DNA of 64,000 nt, taken from contig CM077832.1 of assembly GCA_039720395.1 (NCBI GenBank), forward strand, positions 27,391,763-27,455,762, given 5' to 3'. This DNA comes from Liquidambar formosana. Its lineage: Eukaryota; Streptophyta; Magnoliopsida; Saxifragales; Altingiaceae. This document shows positions 9,249-20,357 of the stretch, in pieces; position 1 is the first letter of the stretch, and each line of letters begins with the position of its first letter. Made by a program: the position numbers and the translations under genes. The notes beneath the pieces were generated by a model. The model did no database searches, was not told the origin of the DNA, and saw nothing but the letters and a program-made list of their open reading frames with translations.

Positions 9249-12200
9249 TGTCTCTTTTCTCTCCTCTATGGATATTTATGGCATGGATATAGATCTTAGG
9301 AACGATGTCCTCCTGGAGCTCGTTGAGCAAAGGAAAAGGGGCGTCACCGAACCTAATATGGATGAATTGGAATCAATCAACTTAGGGACGAATGAATTGC
9401 CAAGAATAGTTAAAATTGGGAAAACCCTCTCCCCCGTTGAAAAAGAAAAGATGATCTCTCTCTTGAAGGCCAACATTATGGCTTTTGCATGGTCTTATGA
9501 AGACATGCCTGGCATCGACCCCGATATTGTGCAACACTATATCCCCACTAATTCCCTAAAGAAGCCGGTAAAGCAGAAACTTAGAAGATTAAAACCAGAA
9601 TGGGCCCTAAAAGTAAAAGAAGAGATAACTAAACAACTAGACGCGGGTTTCCTTCAAGTTGTGGAGTACCCCGAGTGGTTGTCGAATATAGTGCCTGTGC
9701 CTAAAAAAGATGGGAAAGTGAGGATGTGTGTCGACTTCCGAGATCTCAACGCCGCGAGCCCTAAGGATGACTTTCCTTTACCCCATATCGACGTGTTGGT
9801 AGATAGCACGGTGGGACACGCACTCCTCTCCTTCATGGACGGATTCTCCGGGTATAACCAGATAAAGATGGCACCTCAAGACATGGAGAAAACAGCCTTT
9901 ATCACGCAATGGGGAACGTACTGTTACAAGGTAATGCCTTTTGGCTTAAGAAACGCTGGGGCTACTTACCAAAGAGCAGCTACGACCCTATTGCATGATA
10001 TGATCCATAAGGAAGTCGAGGTTTATGTCGATGATATGATCGTGAAGTCCGTAAATAGAGAAGGGCATTTTAAGGCGCTAGAGAAATTCCTAGAGCGAGC
10101 AAAGAAGTACAATCTCCGTCTAAACCCACAGAAGTGCGCTTTTGGTGTCACTGCAGGCAAGTTATTGGGGTTTATGATCACTCAGAGAGGTATCGAAGTG
10201 GACCCAGGGAAGATAAAAGCTATTGTGGAGATGGAGCCGCCTAGCACTGAGAAGCAGATCCGGGGTTTTCTGGGAAGAGTTCAATACATAAGCCGATTCA
10301 TTGCCAACTTGACCATGGTTTGCGAACCAATCTTCAAATTGCTTAAGAAAGGTGTGCCAAAAGTATGGAACGAAGAATGCCAAGAGGCCTTTGAGACCAT
10401 TAAGAGATACTTGAGCAATCCTCCAATCTTAGTTCCCCCACGGCAAGGTGCGCCGCTTTTGTTATACTTAACGGTCACCGAAACCGCGACGGGGGCTATG
10501 TTAGCTCAATATCTCGAAGGGTCTACAAAGGAGAATGCCATCTATTACTTAAGCAAGAAAATGACAGACTATGAAGTGAAGTACAATGCGATTGAAAAAG
10601 CTTGTGTGGCACTAGTATGGGCGACGCAGAAACTCCGACACTACATGATGTCCTTCGAAGTGTTCTTGATAAGTCGCATGGACCCGTTGAAGTACCTGGT
10701 AGAAAGGCCAGTATTGTCATTCAGAACTGCTCGATGGTCAATTCTCCTCAATGAATTCGACATCAAGTACGTGAATCAGAAGTCTATCAAGGGAAGCGTC
10801 ATCGCAGACTACCTAGCCAGCTGTCCGGTGTCATCATCCGCTCCGTTCAACGATCGATTCCCAGATGAGGACGTGCTAGAGATTGGTAGAAAAACTTGGA
10901 GAGTATACTTCGATGGGGCAGCCAATAAGAAAGGTTATGGGATAGGAGTCCTGCTGGTCTCACCCGAAGAGGCATTTACACCGTTAGCGGTCAAGTTGGG
11001 GTTCGAAGCTACCAACAACATTGCTGAGTATGAGGCCTGTATCCTAGCACTGGAAGCGGCACTTGAATTGGGGATCAAAGAATTGGAAGTGTTCGGGGAC
11101 TCAGCACTAATCATTTGCCAGATAAAAGGGGAATGGAAAACTCGAGATGAGAAATTGTTGCCTTACCATGCCTACCTGGAAGCTCTAACCAAGGAGTTCT
11201 CAGAGATAGAGTTCAACTACCTTTCAAGAAACAAGAACCAGTTCACCGATGCCTTGGCGACCCTAGCATCCATGGTGGAGATACCTGAAGGGGGAAATGT
11301 GAAGCCGTTGGTGATAGAATGCCGAGACAAGCCTGTGTACTGTTGTGCAATCCGAGGAGGAGAGGTAAATGATGGCCACCCGTGGTTCCATGACATAATG
11401 AAGTTCATTGAAGAAAGGGAGTACCCAGAAGGAGCATCTCGCATTGATAGAAAAACCCTAAGGCGATTGGCAAGTCACTATGTACTTTGTGGAGGAAAGC
11501 TATATCGAAGGTCATACGACGGGATCCACCTGCTGTGTGTCACCAAGGAGGAAGCCGAGCATCTGATTAAAGAAATCCATGAAGGAACAGGGGCTCCGCA
11601 CATGAACGGCTATATGTTGGCTAAGAAAATCATGAGGCTAGGCTATTATTGGTCCACCATGGAAAGAGACTGCCACGCACATGTCAAGAAGTGCCACAAA
11701 TGCCAACTGTTCGCCAGTGGACAACATTTGCCTTCTATGCCTTTAACGAGTATGTTATCACCTTGGCCATTCGCGGTATGGGGGATAGATATCATCGGAC
11801 AGATCAAGCCAAAGGCATCAAATGGGTATGAATACATCCTGGTCGCCATCGACTACTTCACTAAGTGGGTGGAAGCAGCGTCCTTCAAGACCTTGAATTC
11901 CAAGAAGGTAGCACAGTTCATACAGCACAGCATCATCTATCGATATGGGGTACCGCATAAAGTTATCTCAGACAATGGCCAGCACTTTCAGAAAGAAACC
12001 CATGAGCTCTTGCAAAAGTATGGCATAACCCACCATCTGTCGTCACCATACCGTCCTCAGACTAATAGAGCGGTGGAAGCAGCTAACAAGAACATCAAGA
12101 AGATACTACAGAAGACTGCGAACTCACATACAGACTGGCATGAGAAGTTGCCATTGGCTCTATGGGGTTACAGAACATCAATAAGGTCATCAACAGGGGC

Positions 12201-12627
12201 TACCCCTTATTCTCTAGTTTATGGAATGGAGGTCGTGTTGCCAGTTGAATTAGAGGTTCCTTCATTAAGGGTTGCTGTGGAGAGCCAGATAGCAGAAGTG
12301 GATTGGGTTAAGAGCCGTTATGACGAGTTAGCTTTACTCGATGAAAGGCGGTTAAGGGCGCTGTATCATGTTCAGGGGTATCAACGGAGAGTTGCCAGAG
12401 CATTCAACAAGCATGTCAAAGATCGAGGTCTAAAGAAAGGGGATGTAGTGCTGAAAGAAATCAGAGCTCCAGTGTTCGATCCGCGGGGAAAATTCAAGCC
12501 AAGTTGGGGTGGGCCATACATTATCAAAGAGATATTGCCAGCAGGGGCTGTTCGCCTCATGGATTTAGATGGAATTGAGTTCGCTTGTCCAACTAATTTG
12601 GATCAATTGAAGAAATATCATGTTTGA
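9249..12627 (+). CDS. pol: Element B RT - RNase H - archaeal-type RNase H - integrase (intact)
   Basis: 1119 codons from ATG 9268; the frame is open back to the splice acceptor. RT lies at residues about 100-310 (MPFGLRNA; catalytic YVDD 253-256). The first RNase H, about 380-510, lacks the usual first Asp (TVTETATGA), as expected in Tat elements. The second, archaeal-type RNase H is at 545-670, with D549, E587, D611 and D661 as likely catalytic residues. Integrase: zinc finger H771, H778, C809, C812; catalytic D841, D902, E937 with 35-residue spacing between the last two; C-terminal domain 1060-1119 with GKFKPSWGGPY. Length and motifs are full. The residue before AVEAANK is Arg in a QTNR context, and A differs here too. 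This is the only intact large pol frame in the window. Copying needs functional Gag and protease from elsewhere. Confidence 0.95.
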
Positions 12628-12943
12628 AGCCTGCTAGGTTGAAAACCCGTAAGGGCGGCCTAGGCAAAAGTTAAGGCATAAGAACTACGTAAGACCTGAT
12701 TCTCCATTCAAAAACAAAAACAAAAAAAACAAAAAAAAAAAAAAAAGAAGAAAAAAAAAACCATGGAGATACGTAGGCAACCCATAAAGTTACCTTGGGT
12801 GCGGTCTAAATCAAACAAGAAAATCCCAAATTTGATTTATTATTGGCAATTTATTCAAAACTAAAATTGATTGACATAGCAATTCATTGGTATTAAGTAA
12901 AAGAACTATAAATATGCCATAAATGTCCTATTCTATTGAGTCT
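12628..12943 (+). other. Element B post-pol spacer with A-rich tract
   Basis: No gene. It contains an A-rich run (about 12711-12762) followed by GAGATACGTAGGCAACCC and GGTGCGGTC. The same order occurs in element A at 290-470. The GTACGTAGGCG word also occurs in the LTRs (near 4380 and 28936). Confidence 0.6.
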
Positions 12944-14230
12944 TCAGTTTTTCTTGGGCTTCTTTGCAGCTCGCTCTTCAGCTTTCTTCTCCTCTCTTGC
13001 ATGTCTTCTTTTCTTCCTCAAGTCATGTTCATAAGCTGTTGTCACTGCTTCCATAATATCTTCTCTGCAAGATCCAAGTTCATTGTTCTTGATAAGTCCA
13101 AAAATCCTTTCTCTTCGAGTAGTCTCTCTCTCACCTAAATTGCTTTTCAACCATTCCTTATACTCTGAGCTCATCATATACGGACCATCAGTATTCGTAA
13201 CTTGGGTTAGTATCAACTTGCTAGGCCATCGGTCCTTCGCCCAAGTCACTATAGAAAGACCCGCGGGCACCACAGGATAGTCACCTTTCAAGGAAGTAGG
13301 TATGGTTTGCATGGCACCCATCTGACGAAGAACCCTTGAAGGCCAATAGAAGGAAGTAGACCTCAGTCCTATGAGTCTCACCATGGCGCATCCAGAAGTC
13401 CGCAGAAGCACCTGGTCACTACAGCCCCATATGAATACAAACCACTTGATACTCCTCCAAGAAAGGGTTTGGAAGTAACCTAGCCAATCTCTCAATGAAA
13501 ATTGCCTAGGTAGTTCAATGCGGCGAAGGCAGTAATGCTGGGGCTTGTATGGTGTAATGGCAACTGGTGACAAGAAATTCAGTCTTTCAAGCAACCACAT
13601 CTGCAGTAGAATGGGGCTACCTCCTAAAGGAACCTTTGGGTCCTCATGAGTTTTATCCAAACCATTCAGGGTTTCAGCTAGCACCATGGGAATCAAGTTA
13701 TGGCCCTTGGCAAGGAGAGGAATCAAGTCACAGAGTTGAATGGGAACATGTGGAGTACCAGTGGAAATAAGAAAACGACCAATGAGGCAAAAGGCAAGAG
13801 CATGCTTAATAGGAAAGGTAAAATTCAGAATACCTTTACTATCACAAGCTAAAAAAGAGGTTGCCAATTTCATCAAGTCTACCATATGGTCCTTTACAAA
13901 CGTAGAGGCATATTGTGAGTGAATCCCAAGTAGATTGGAGAAAGAAGTAAGAAAGCTTGGGTGAGGAGTAGGGAGAATGAAAGGACCTACCGTTGAAACT
14001 CCATACAATGCACAGAATTCCTCCATGGTTGGGCACAGTTCTTCATAGTTGAAGCGGAACACATGAACTTGAGGATCCCAAAAATATGTAGCAGCAGTCA
14101 AGAGGTTCGTTTCAAGCCTCACATGCCTCAAGGAGAGCAATGGATCCAAGCCAAAGCACTTGAACTCAGATTTTGCTTCAGCACTCATAACTCTCAAAAA
14201 CCCTCCTAAAAATTTGTCTAGAGCCTCCAT
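12944..14230 (-). CDS. Element B antisense ORF, DUF7745 / plant mobile domain-like protein
   Basis: 428 codons, uninterrupted, on the strand opposite to pol, between pol and the 3' LTR. The body (CPTMEEFCALYG, FLACDSKG, a long run about Leu-Leu-Ala-Lys-Gly-His-Asn) resembles the DUF7745 / aminotransferase-like plant mobile domain family as I recall it. The C-terminus is strongly basic and Lys-rich (LRKKRRHAREEKKAEERAAK), with coiled-coil or nuclear-localisation character. Extra antisense ORFs 3' of pol are known in Tat elements (for example gene 23 of maize Grande). A TATA-like motif lies 49 bp upstream of the ATG. Function is unknown. The frame is intact although the sense gag-protease frame of the same copy has three stops. 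Confidence 0.8.
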   Translation of the reverse strand: MEALDKFLGGFLRVMSAEAKSEFKCFGLDPLLSLRHVRLETNLLTAATYFWDPQVHVFRFNYEELCPTMEEFCALYGVSTVGPFILPTPHPSFLTSFSNLLGIHSQYASTFVKDHMVDLMKLATSFLACDSKGILNFTFPIKHALAFCLIGRFLISTGTPHVPIQLCDLIPLLAKGHNLIPMVLAETLNGLDKTHEDPKVPLGGSPILLQMWLLERLNFLSPVAITPYKPQHYCLRRIELPRQFSLRDWLGYFQTLSWRSIKWFVFIWGCSDQVLLRTSGCAMVRLIGLRSTSFYWPSRVLRQMGAMQTIPTSLKGDYPVVPAGLSIVTWAKDRWPSKLILTQVTNTDGPYMMSSEYKEWLKSNLGERETTRRERIFGLIKNNELGSCREDIMEAVTTAYEHDLRKKRRHAREEKKAEERAAKKPKKN

Positions 14231-14645
14231 AATTTCTAATGAATGGATACAAGTAGGTTTAGGAACCTCTTGGATGTGTTTTTATAGGGTTTCACAAATC
14301 CAAGTTCAAATAGGAAAAAACCCATCAGAATAGGAAGTTTCCTATTCAAAGTGGGATTTCCGCTTTGGGCTCGGGTAACCACCCAGGCCTGGGCGGCTAG
14401 CCTCCCGAGGCCTAGTGGTCACCCAAGCCACCTTGTTTTGGCTTTCTCCCTCGCTTTGTCTCGCCTTGGCGCGTGATCAAACCTCCTTCCAAATGAGATA
14501 TTCAACACTTTTTGAGCGTAAAATCAATCAAATTCCATCTTGAAATCAATTCCTTGAATTGATTTTATGTTCAAAAGGGTTGAATATATTTCCCCTGTGT
14601 CATGCCAACTCAAGTGACAATGTGTTAAGTCACTTTCCTCTTGCA
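14231..14645. other. Element B 3' region upstream of the antisense ORF
   Basis: No sense gene. It holds the putative antisense promoter (TATA 14279-14286) and a GC-rich module at about 14370-14425 whose core resembles the A-family LTR module at 37294-37373. Element C is inserted directly after it. Confidence 0.55.
14279..14286 (-). promoter_or_regulatory. Putative TATA box of the antisense ORF
   Basis: Minus-strand TATAAAAA, 49 bp upstream of the ATG at 14230. A start about 30 bp downstream would leave a very short 5' UTR. No expression evidence is available. Confidence 0.45.
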
Positions 14646-14650
14646 CCATG
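14646..14650. repeat. TSD of element C, left copy (CCATG)
   Basis: CCATG precedes the LTR start at 14651 and recurs at 24667-24671 after the other LTR. It proves that C inserted into B after B existed. Confidence 0.95.
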
Positions 14651-16300
14651 TGTTGGGAATCATACAAGAGGGAAAAATAGAAGTGCGGAATATAAAAATT
14701 TTCCCTTTGATTCCACAGCCCATGAATCTAACTATGCATATACAAAATCAAACCCTAGCTATGAAGAGGGTTAGAACACTTACAGAATTTTTGTCTTCTC
14801 CTTTTTGCTCCAAGCTTTGATTCCGGACAGCGGTGAATGAGCAGCCCAAGTGTGCTGCCTCCAACGGTATCCACACCTAGCTAGAGCTTCAAGTCTTTTC
14901 CCTTGTTGTTGCTAGTGTAGGAGAAGAGAGGAGAGAGAGAGAGGGGGCTGGAAAATCTGGACAGCCCCTTGGGATTTCAATCTTGTGATTGTGATGTCAT
15001 CACTTCAAAGTGTGACTTATATAGTCCACACTCAAGGGGGCCGGCCCTAGGGGGAAACCCTATTAGGGTGTTATGCAATTTCTCTAAATTGCACAATAAC
15101 CCCTATAATTTATATCAAATATAAATAGGCCTCAAAGAACTATTCTTTATGCATTCATACCCTTTCTCTCATAGACTTTAAAGCTCATCTTGCATGATCA
15201 GTGTGTGACCCATTGGGTTCACATCATCAAGTAGTAGGAATAGCACGAGGTGTGCACAATGGAACTCTTTCCATTTAGGGTCTAATTGGAACTTCTTCCA
15301 ATTCCCTAATTGATTATAACTCACTTATATCAATTAGGGCTTCTACTAACCATGAATAACACCTAGCATATGGTTCATGGTGTCGTCCTTAATGAAGTGA
15401 ATATGTATCTATCAAAGAACCCTTCTGTTATAGTTTATAGGTTACAATTGCATCCTTCCATTTACACAATGTCTCCAATTGAACTAATAGGACATGGAAG
15501 TCTGTCAAGTCCCTAGTTCAATTACTTTATACTCATTCATAAATATCAACTCAATGATGAACTTATGGAAACTCCTTTCCATATTCACACTGCCATGGCC
15601 ATGGACTGAATGAGTTATATTATGAATGCTATATGAGACATTCTCTCTCTTTTTCCTGAGAGTAATGGATTCCTTGTTGATCACTCACATGCCTTCATAC
15701 ACATAGCAATAGGGCCAATGAACACCTTTACAGACCCATGAATAGAATCTGCACTTAGTGTTATCAAACTTCTAAAGCTACATGCATAAGGTAACTATGG
15801 TGTCTGAGGTCTAAGGATTACTTGTACCACTATAACATTGAGAAACTGATTGACAGGCAGGTTAAAACTCCATTCAGTTTATCTCAAATCTTTGGTCACA
15901 TTCAGTGTACCTATTCTATTAACAGGCACCCACCTGTTGGTTGTAGTGTCTCCACACAAATAGCTTGAGACCAGCTATCCTCCTATAGAGTCAACCTAAC
16001 AAGTGCTAGTCCTATGGTTCATTACTGTCCATCATAGTGAACCTTCAACTAGGAATGATTTAGGAGTTTAGTACAGAGATATATTTACAGTCTCATAATT
16101 ACAACTCTTTGTAATTCAATATTCTCAACTCTAACTCCTTGGACATATTATGTAAATATAAATGATGCATACAAACATAATAGAATAAGCCCTTTTATTA
16201 AATCAATAATAAATGTGACATACATAAATGAAATCAAATGATTGTTCCTTTATCCCTAAACAATCATCTCTATGATTGGCTCTAGGGCATAACTCTAACA
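14651..16300 (-). repeat. 3' LTR of element C (1650 bp)
   Basis: On the plus strand it begins TGTTGGGAATC and ends CTCTAACA. Near-identical to 23008-24666. It has a minus-strand TATA-like CTATATAAGT at about 15015-15024. Confidence 0.96.
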
Positions 16301-16311
16301 ATCTCCCACTT
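16301..16311 (-). other. Polypurine tract of element C
   Basis: On the minus strand AAGTGGGAGAT sits directly before the 3' LTR start TGTTAG, with the RNase H stop codon four bases upstream. This is the usual copia arrangement for plus-strand priming. Confidence 0.9.
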
Positions 16312-16314
16312 GCA

Positions 16315-17409
16315 CTATAGCCAATCCACAATGTATCTAATACCCATTTCCTGTCTGTGGTGATCCAACTGCTCTTGGGTCATAGCTTTAGTGAAGGGAT
16401 CTGCTACATTCTCTGTTGTGTGAATCTTCTGTATGCTAATATCACCTCTTCCAATGATCTCTCTAATCACATGGAATCGACGCTCAATGTGTTTGGACTT
16501 TTGATGAGACCGTGGTTCCTTAGCTTGAGCAATAGCCCCGTTGTTGTCACAAAACAATGGCAAGGGCTTCTCAATGGCAGGAACTACTCCCAGTTCAGTA
16601 ATGAACTTCTTTATCCAAACAGCTTCCTTTGCAGCCTCTGATGCAGCAATGTACTCAGCCTCTGTAGTGGAGTCCGCTGTAACATCCTGTTTACAGCTCC
16701 TCCAACTTACAGCTCCACCATTCAAGGTGAAAACATACCCCGATGTTGATTTCCTATCATCATCGTCAGATTGAAAATCTGAATCCGTATAACCAACCAT
16801 TTCTAAATTTCTTCCTCCATAGACAAGGAATAGTTCCTTAGTTCTTCTTAAGTACTTAAGGACAGCCTTGACTGCTTCCCAGTGTTTCACACCTGGGTCT
16901 GCCTGATATCTGCTTGTAACACTTACACCAAAAGCGATATCTGGTCTTGTACATAACATGGCATACATTAGACTCCCTACTGCAGAAGCATAGGGAATCG
17001 TCCTCATGTACGCAATCTCCTCTGGAGTTTTAGGTGCCATGTTTTTAGACAACTTGATTCCATGCCTAACAGGAATTAGACCTCTTTTGGAATCTTCTAA
17101 ATTGAACCTTTTCAATATTTTGTCTATGTACAATGATTGGGAGAGACCTAGCATCCTTTTAGATCTATCTCTATAGACCTTTATTCCCAGAATATAGGAT
17201 GCTTCTCCCAAATCTTTCATGGAGAAATTCTGTGAAAGCCACTCTTTCACTTTTGATAACGTTTCTACTTTATTCCCGATAAGTAGAATGTCATCAACAT
17301 ATAGGACCAGGAAGGTAATCGCACTCCCACTAACTTTCTTGTATACACATGGTTCATCCATATTCTGTAGGAAACCAAACGATTTGATTGCCTCATCGAA
17401 TCGGATGTT
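16315..17409 (-). pseudogene. pol: Element C RT (C-terminal part) and RNase H
   Basis: Open from 17409 to the natural stop at 16315, in the same frame as the upstream 17410-19131 part but after an in-frame TGA at 17410-17412. RT catalytic motif LYVDDILLIG, then IPYASAVGSLMYAMLCTRPD. RNase H: GYTDSDFQSD, STTEAEYIAASEA and a SKHIERRFHVI end region. The protein ends GIRYIVDWL. The stop separates fingers-palm from the YVDD part, so no single active RT can be made from this copy without reading through it. Confidence 0.92.
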
Positions 17410-19131
17410 TCAGCTTCTAGAAGCTTGTTTAAGTCCATAAATGGACCGCTGTAGCTTGCACACTTTGTGGTCCTCACCACTGGATGTAAAACCCTCAGGT
17501 TGCTGCATATAAAGGTCTTCCTCAATGTTTCCATTAAGGAAAGCGGTCTTTACATCCATTTGCCATATCTCATAATCGTAGTGCGCAGCTATAGCTAACA
17601 AGATCCTAATGGACTTAAGCATAGCCACTGGCGAGAAGGTTTCCTCATAGTCCATACCATGTCTTTGTCGGTAACCTTTTGCCACTAGCCTAGCCTTGTA
17701 GGTCTCTACCTTTCCATCTGAGCCTATCTTCCTTTTGAAGATCCATTTGCAGCCAATAGGTACTATACCTTCTGGTGGATCAACTAAAGTCCAGACTTTG
17801 TTGGAATACATCGAGTCCATTTCAGATTTCATAGCTTCCAGCCATTTGTTCGAATCAATATCCGAAATCGCCTGTCCATAAGTAGTAGGGTCATCTGGGT
17901 GTTCTCTATCACCAAGGAACAATTCCTCTGCATTATGGTTGAGAAATCCATATCTCTCAGGTGCAACAGATACCCTACTCGATCTACGGAGAGGTTGTGG
18001 TACATTAGTGGGTTCTGTCTCATCAGGGACAGGGGTGGGATCACTGTCGGTTTGTGTCTCATCAGACAATTCTTTGAGTTCTATTTTCCTGTTATTGCCT
18101 CCTTCTTGAATAAACTCTTTTTCAAGAAAGACTGCAAACTTACTAACAAACACCTTTTGTTCATCAGGATAATAGAAATAATATCCTAAACTCTCTTTAG
18201 GATATCCCACAAACCTACATTTAATTGATCTTGATTCTAACTTGGTTGCATCATGTGTCTTTACATATGCAGTGCAACCCCATACCTTAATATGTTTAAG
18301 GCTTGGTGCTCTCCCTTTCCATATCTCATACGGTGTCTTAGGGACAGATTTGGTTGGGACTCTGTTCAACAGGTACGCGGCAGTTTCCAGGGCATGTCCC
18401 CAGAAGGACAATGGTAAATCAGTGTAACTCATCATGGACCTAACCATATCCAATAAGGTTCTATTCCTCCTTTCTGACACACCATTAAGCTGTGGTGTTC
18501 CAGGAGGTGTCCATTGAGATAGAATGCCCGCTTGAACAAGATGATCTAAAAACTCACCAGTTAAATATTCTCCTCCTCGATCCGATCGAAGAGCTTTAAT
18601 ACTTTTACCAGTTTGTTTCTCTACTTCATATCTGAATTCTTTGAACTTTTCAAATGCTTCAGATTTGTACTTCATTAAGTACACATACCCATACCTAGAA
18701 TGATCATCGGTAAAGGTTATAAAGTAAGAGAAACCTCCACGAGCATGTATGCTCATAGGACCACATACATCACTATGTATCAATCCTAATATGTCTGCAG
18801 CTCTCTCACCGTGACCGGTGAAAGGTGACTTGGTCATTTTACCTAGTAAACAAGATTCACAAGTTGGAAAGGGCATAGAAACCAATGGACCCAATTGTCC
18901 ATCCTTACACATCTTGTTAATCCTATTCTCACTGATATGACCTAGTCTCAAGTGCCAGTCATATGCGGAGTTTTCTTCATCTCTTGTTCTCTTGGGTTTG
19001 TTTGCATTCAATTTAGAACTATCATGCTCTATGCAATTAACATTTGCAATAAAGTTTAGAAAATAAAGGCCATTCACATAAACTCCAGAAGTAATGAACT
19101 CTTCATTTTTAAATAAAGAACATTTATTCTC
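17410..19131 (-). pseudogene. pol: Element C integrase and RT (N-terminal part)
   Basis: GAG-pre-integrase HHCC region (WHLRLGH ... CESCLLGK), integrase core with Asp in IHSDVCGP, Asp in LRSDRGGEY and Glu in GVSERRN, then the RT start ([30 protein letters not shown]) up to YGLKQASRS. It is open between an in-frame TAG at 19132-19134 and an in-frame TGA at 17410-17412. Both flanking pieces are in the same frame, so gag-pol was one polyprotein, as in copia elements. Confidence 0.92.
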
Positions 19132-19974
19132 CTAAAAAACAAACCTAAATCCTTGTTTAGATAATACTGAAATAGAAATAATGTTTCTTATAACTTCTGG
19201 AATATAAAGACAGCCTGATAATTCTAAACTACTCCCACTAGGCAAAGTCAAGCAGCAAGTCCCCACGGCTAATGCAGCAACGTTTGCTCCATTTCCCACT
19301 CGTAGGGTTACTTCTCCTTTACTCAGCCTTCTGCTTCCCACTAGGTCCTGCATGGAATTACAAATATGAGAACTCGCACCAGAATCTAGTACCCAAGTGG
19401 AAGCAGAGCTAACACTCATGTTAGTCTCAAGTATAAGAGCATAATCCATACCTTCCGAAGGTTGGTTCTTTAGAGTATCTAGATACTCTTGGCAGTTACG
19501 TTTCCAATGCCCATCTTTGCCGCAGTAAAAACAGATCCCTTTACCTTTCCTCTTCCTTTGGGTACTCTTACCCTTTCTTATTCCCTTGCCTTTAGGCTTG
19601 AGCATAGAATTGGAAGCAGGAACTTCAACCCATTCATCACATTCAAGCAAGAACTCTTTGCCATACAACTCTTGTATGTGGATAAATATCTCGGGTGCAC
19701 TTCCCATGGACTCGTGTTGCTTCTTAAGCTCAGGACTTAGAGACACCATCATATAGCATCTCGTCATAAGATCATCATCCATGCGCTTCTGATAAGCGTC
19801 TTTCTCTTGCCGAGTTGCAGCCTCAGTAGGAGCATTGGGAAGTGGACTTTGAAGTGCATAGGTAATATTTTCAGAATTCAAAACGATTTTTAAATTCCTT
19901 AACCATTCAAGATAATTAGGTCCAGTTAAACGGTTGGTTTCCAAAATGTTGGATAACGGGTTGCGGTGAGCCAT
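19132..19974 (-). pseudogene. gag: Element C gag and protease, internally shortened
   Basis: 280 codons from ATG 19974. The N-terminal gag (GPNYLEWLRNLKIVL) runs to IQELYGKEF and then jumps to a basic linker and a CCHC knuckle (CFYCGKDGHWKRNC). Copia gags normally have about 80-100 more residues here (the part holding the MNFNMN-like motif), so an in-frame internal deletion is likely. The protease active site VLDSGASSHIC and a following YIPEVIRNIISISVLSKQGF stretch are present. The frame ends at TAG 19132-19134, with coding sequence continuing beyond. Defective gag implies that this copy relied on proteins from other copies. Confidence 0.85.
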
Positions 19975-20152
19975 TACGGTGATCTACATACAGAAAATTA
20001 AAACAGAAAATCAGATTTCATTTTTAATCCATAATGATCGGGTCTTTAATCATATGGTACCTCCCACTATTTTATCAAATTCCATACACCCTCTAATGGA
20101 ATTCGGGAATCTCATTCCTAATGGGGATTGGGGTCCCACTGTGACCTAGAAG

Positions 20153-20357
20153 CCTCACATGTTAGTTTCTTGACTTCTAACCCACAGTAAGAAGACAACT
20201 CTTTGTCTATTGCTTCATAAGCAAATTCCAATCGTTTTGCCTCTAGGGTACATACTCCTCACATGTTAGTTTCTTGGAATACTTCCCTAGTTAAGTTAAG
20301 CCCATCATTCACACAGGTATGTTTCACCAAATATATACCTCACATGTTAGTTTCTTG
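20153..20357 (-). repeat. Three dispersed copies of a 20-mer in the C leader
   Basis: CCTCACATGTTAGTTTCTTG (plus strand) occurs exactly at 20153-20172, 20257-20276 and 20338-20357. The first and third copies are bordered by short complementary arms that differ between copies (TAGAAG/CTTCTA and TATATAC/GTATATA). Confidence 0.8.

Noticed and set aside
12944..14230. Antisense ORF as a host gene captured by the insertion site
   Set aside because: A matching C-terminus sits at the same place in element A (3-158), so it belongs to the elements.
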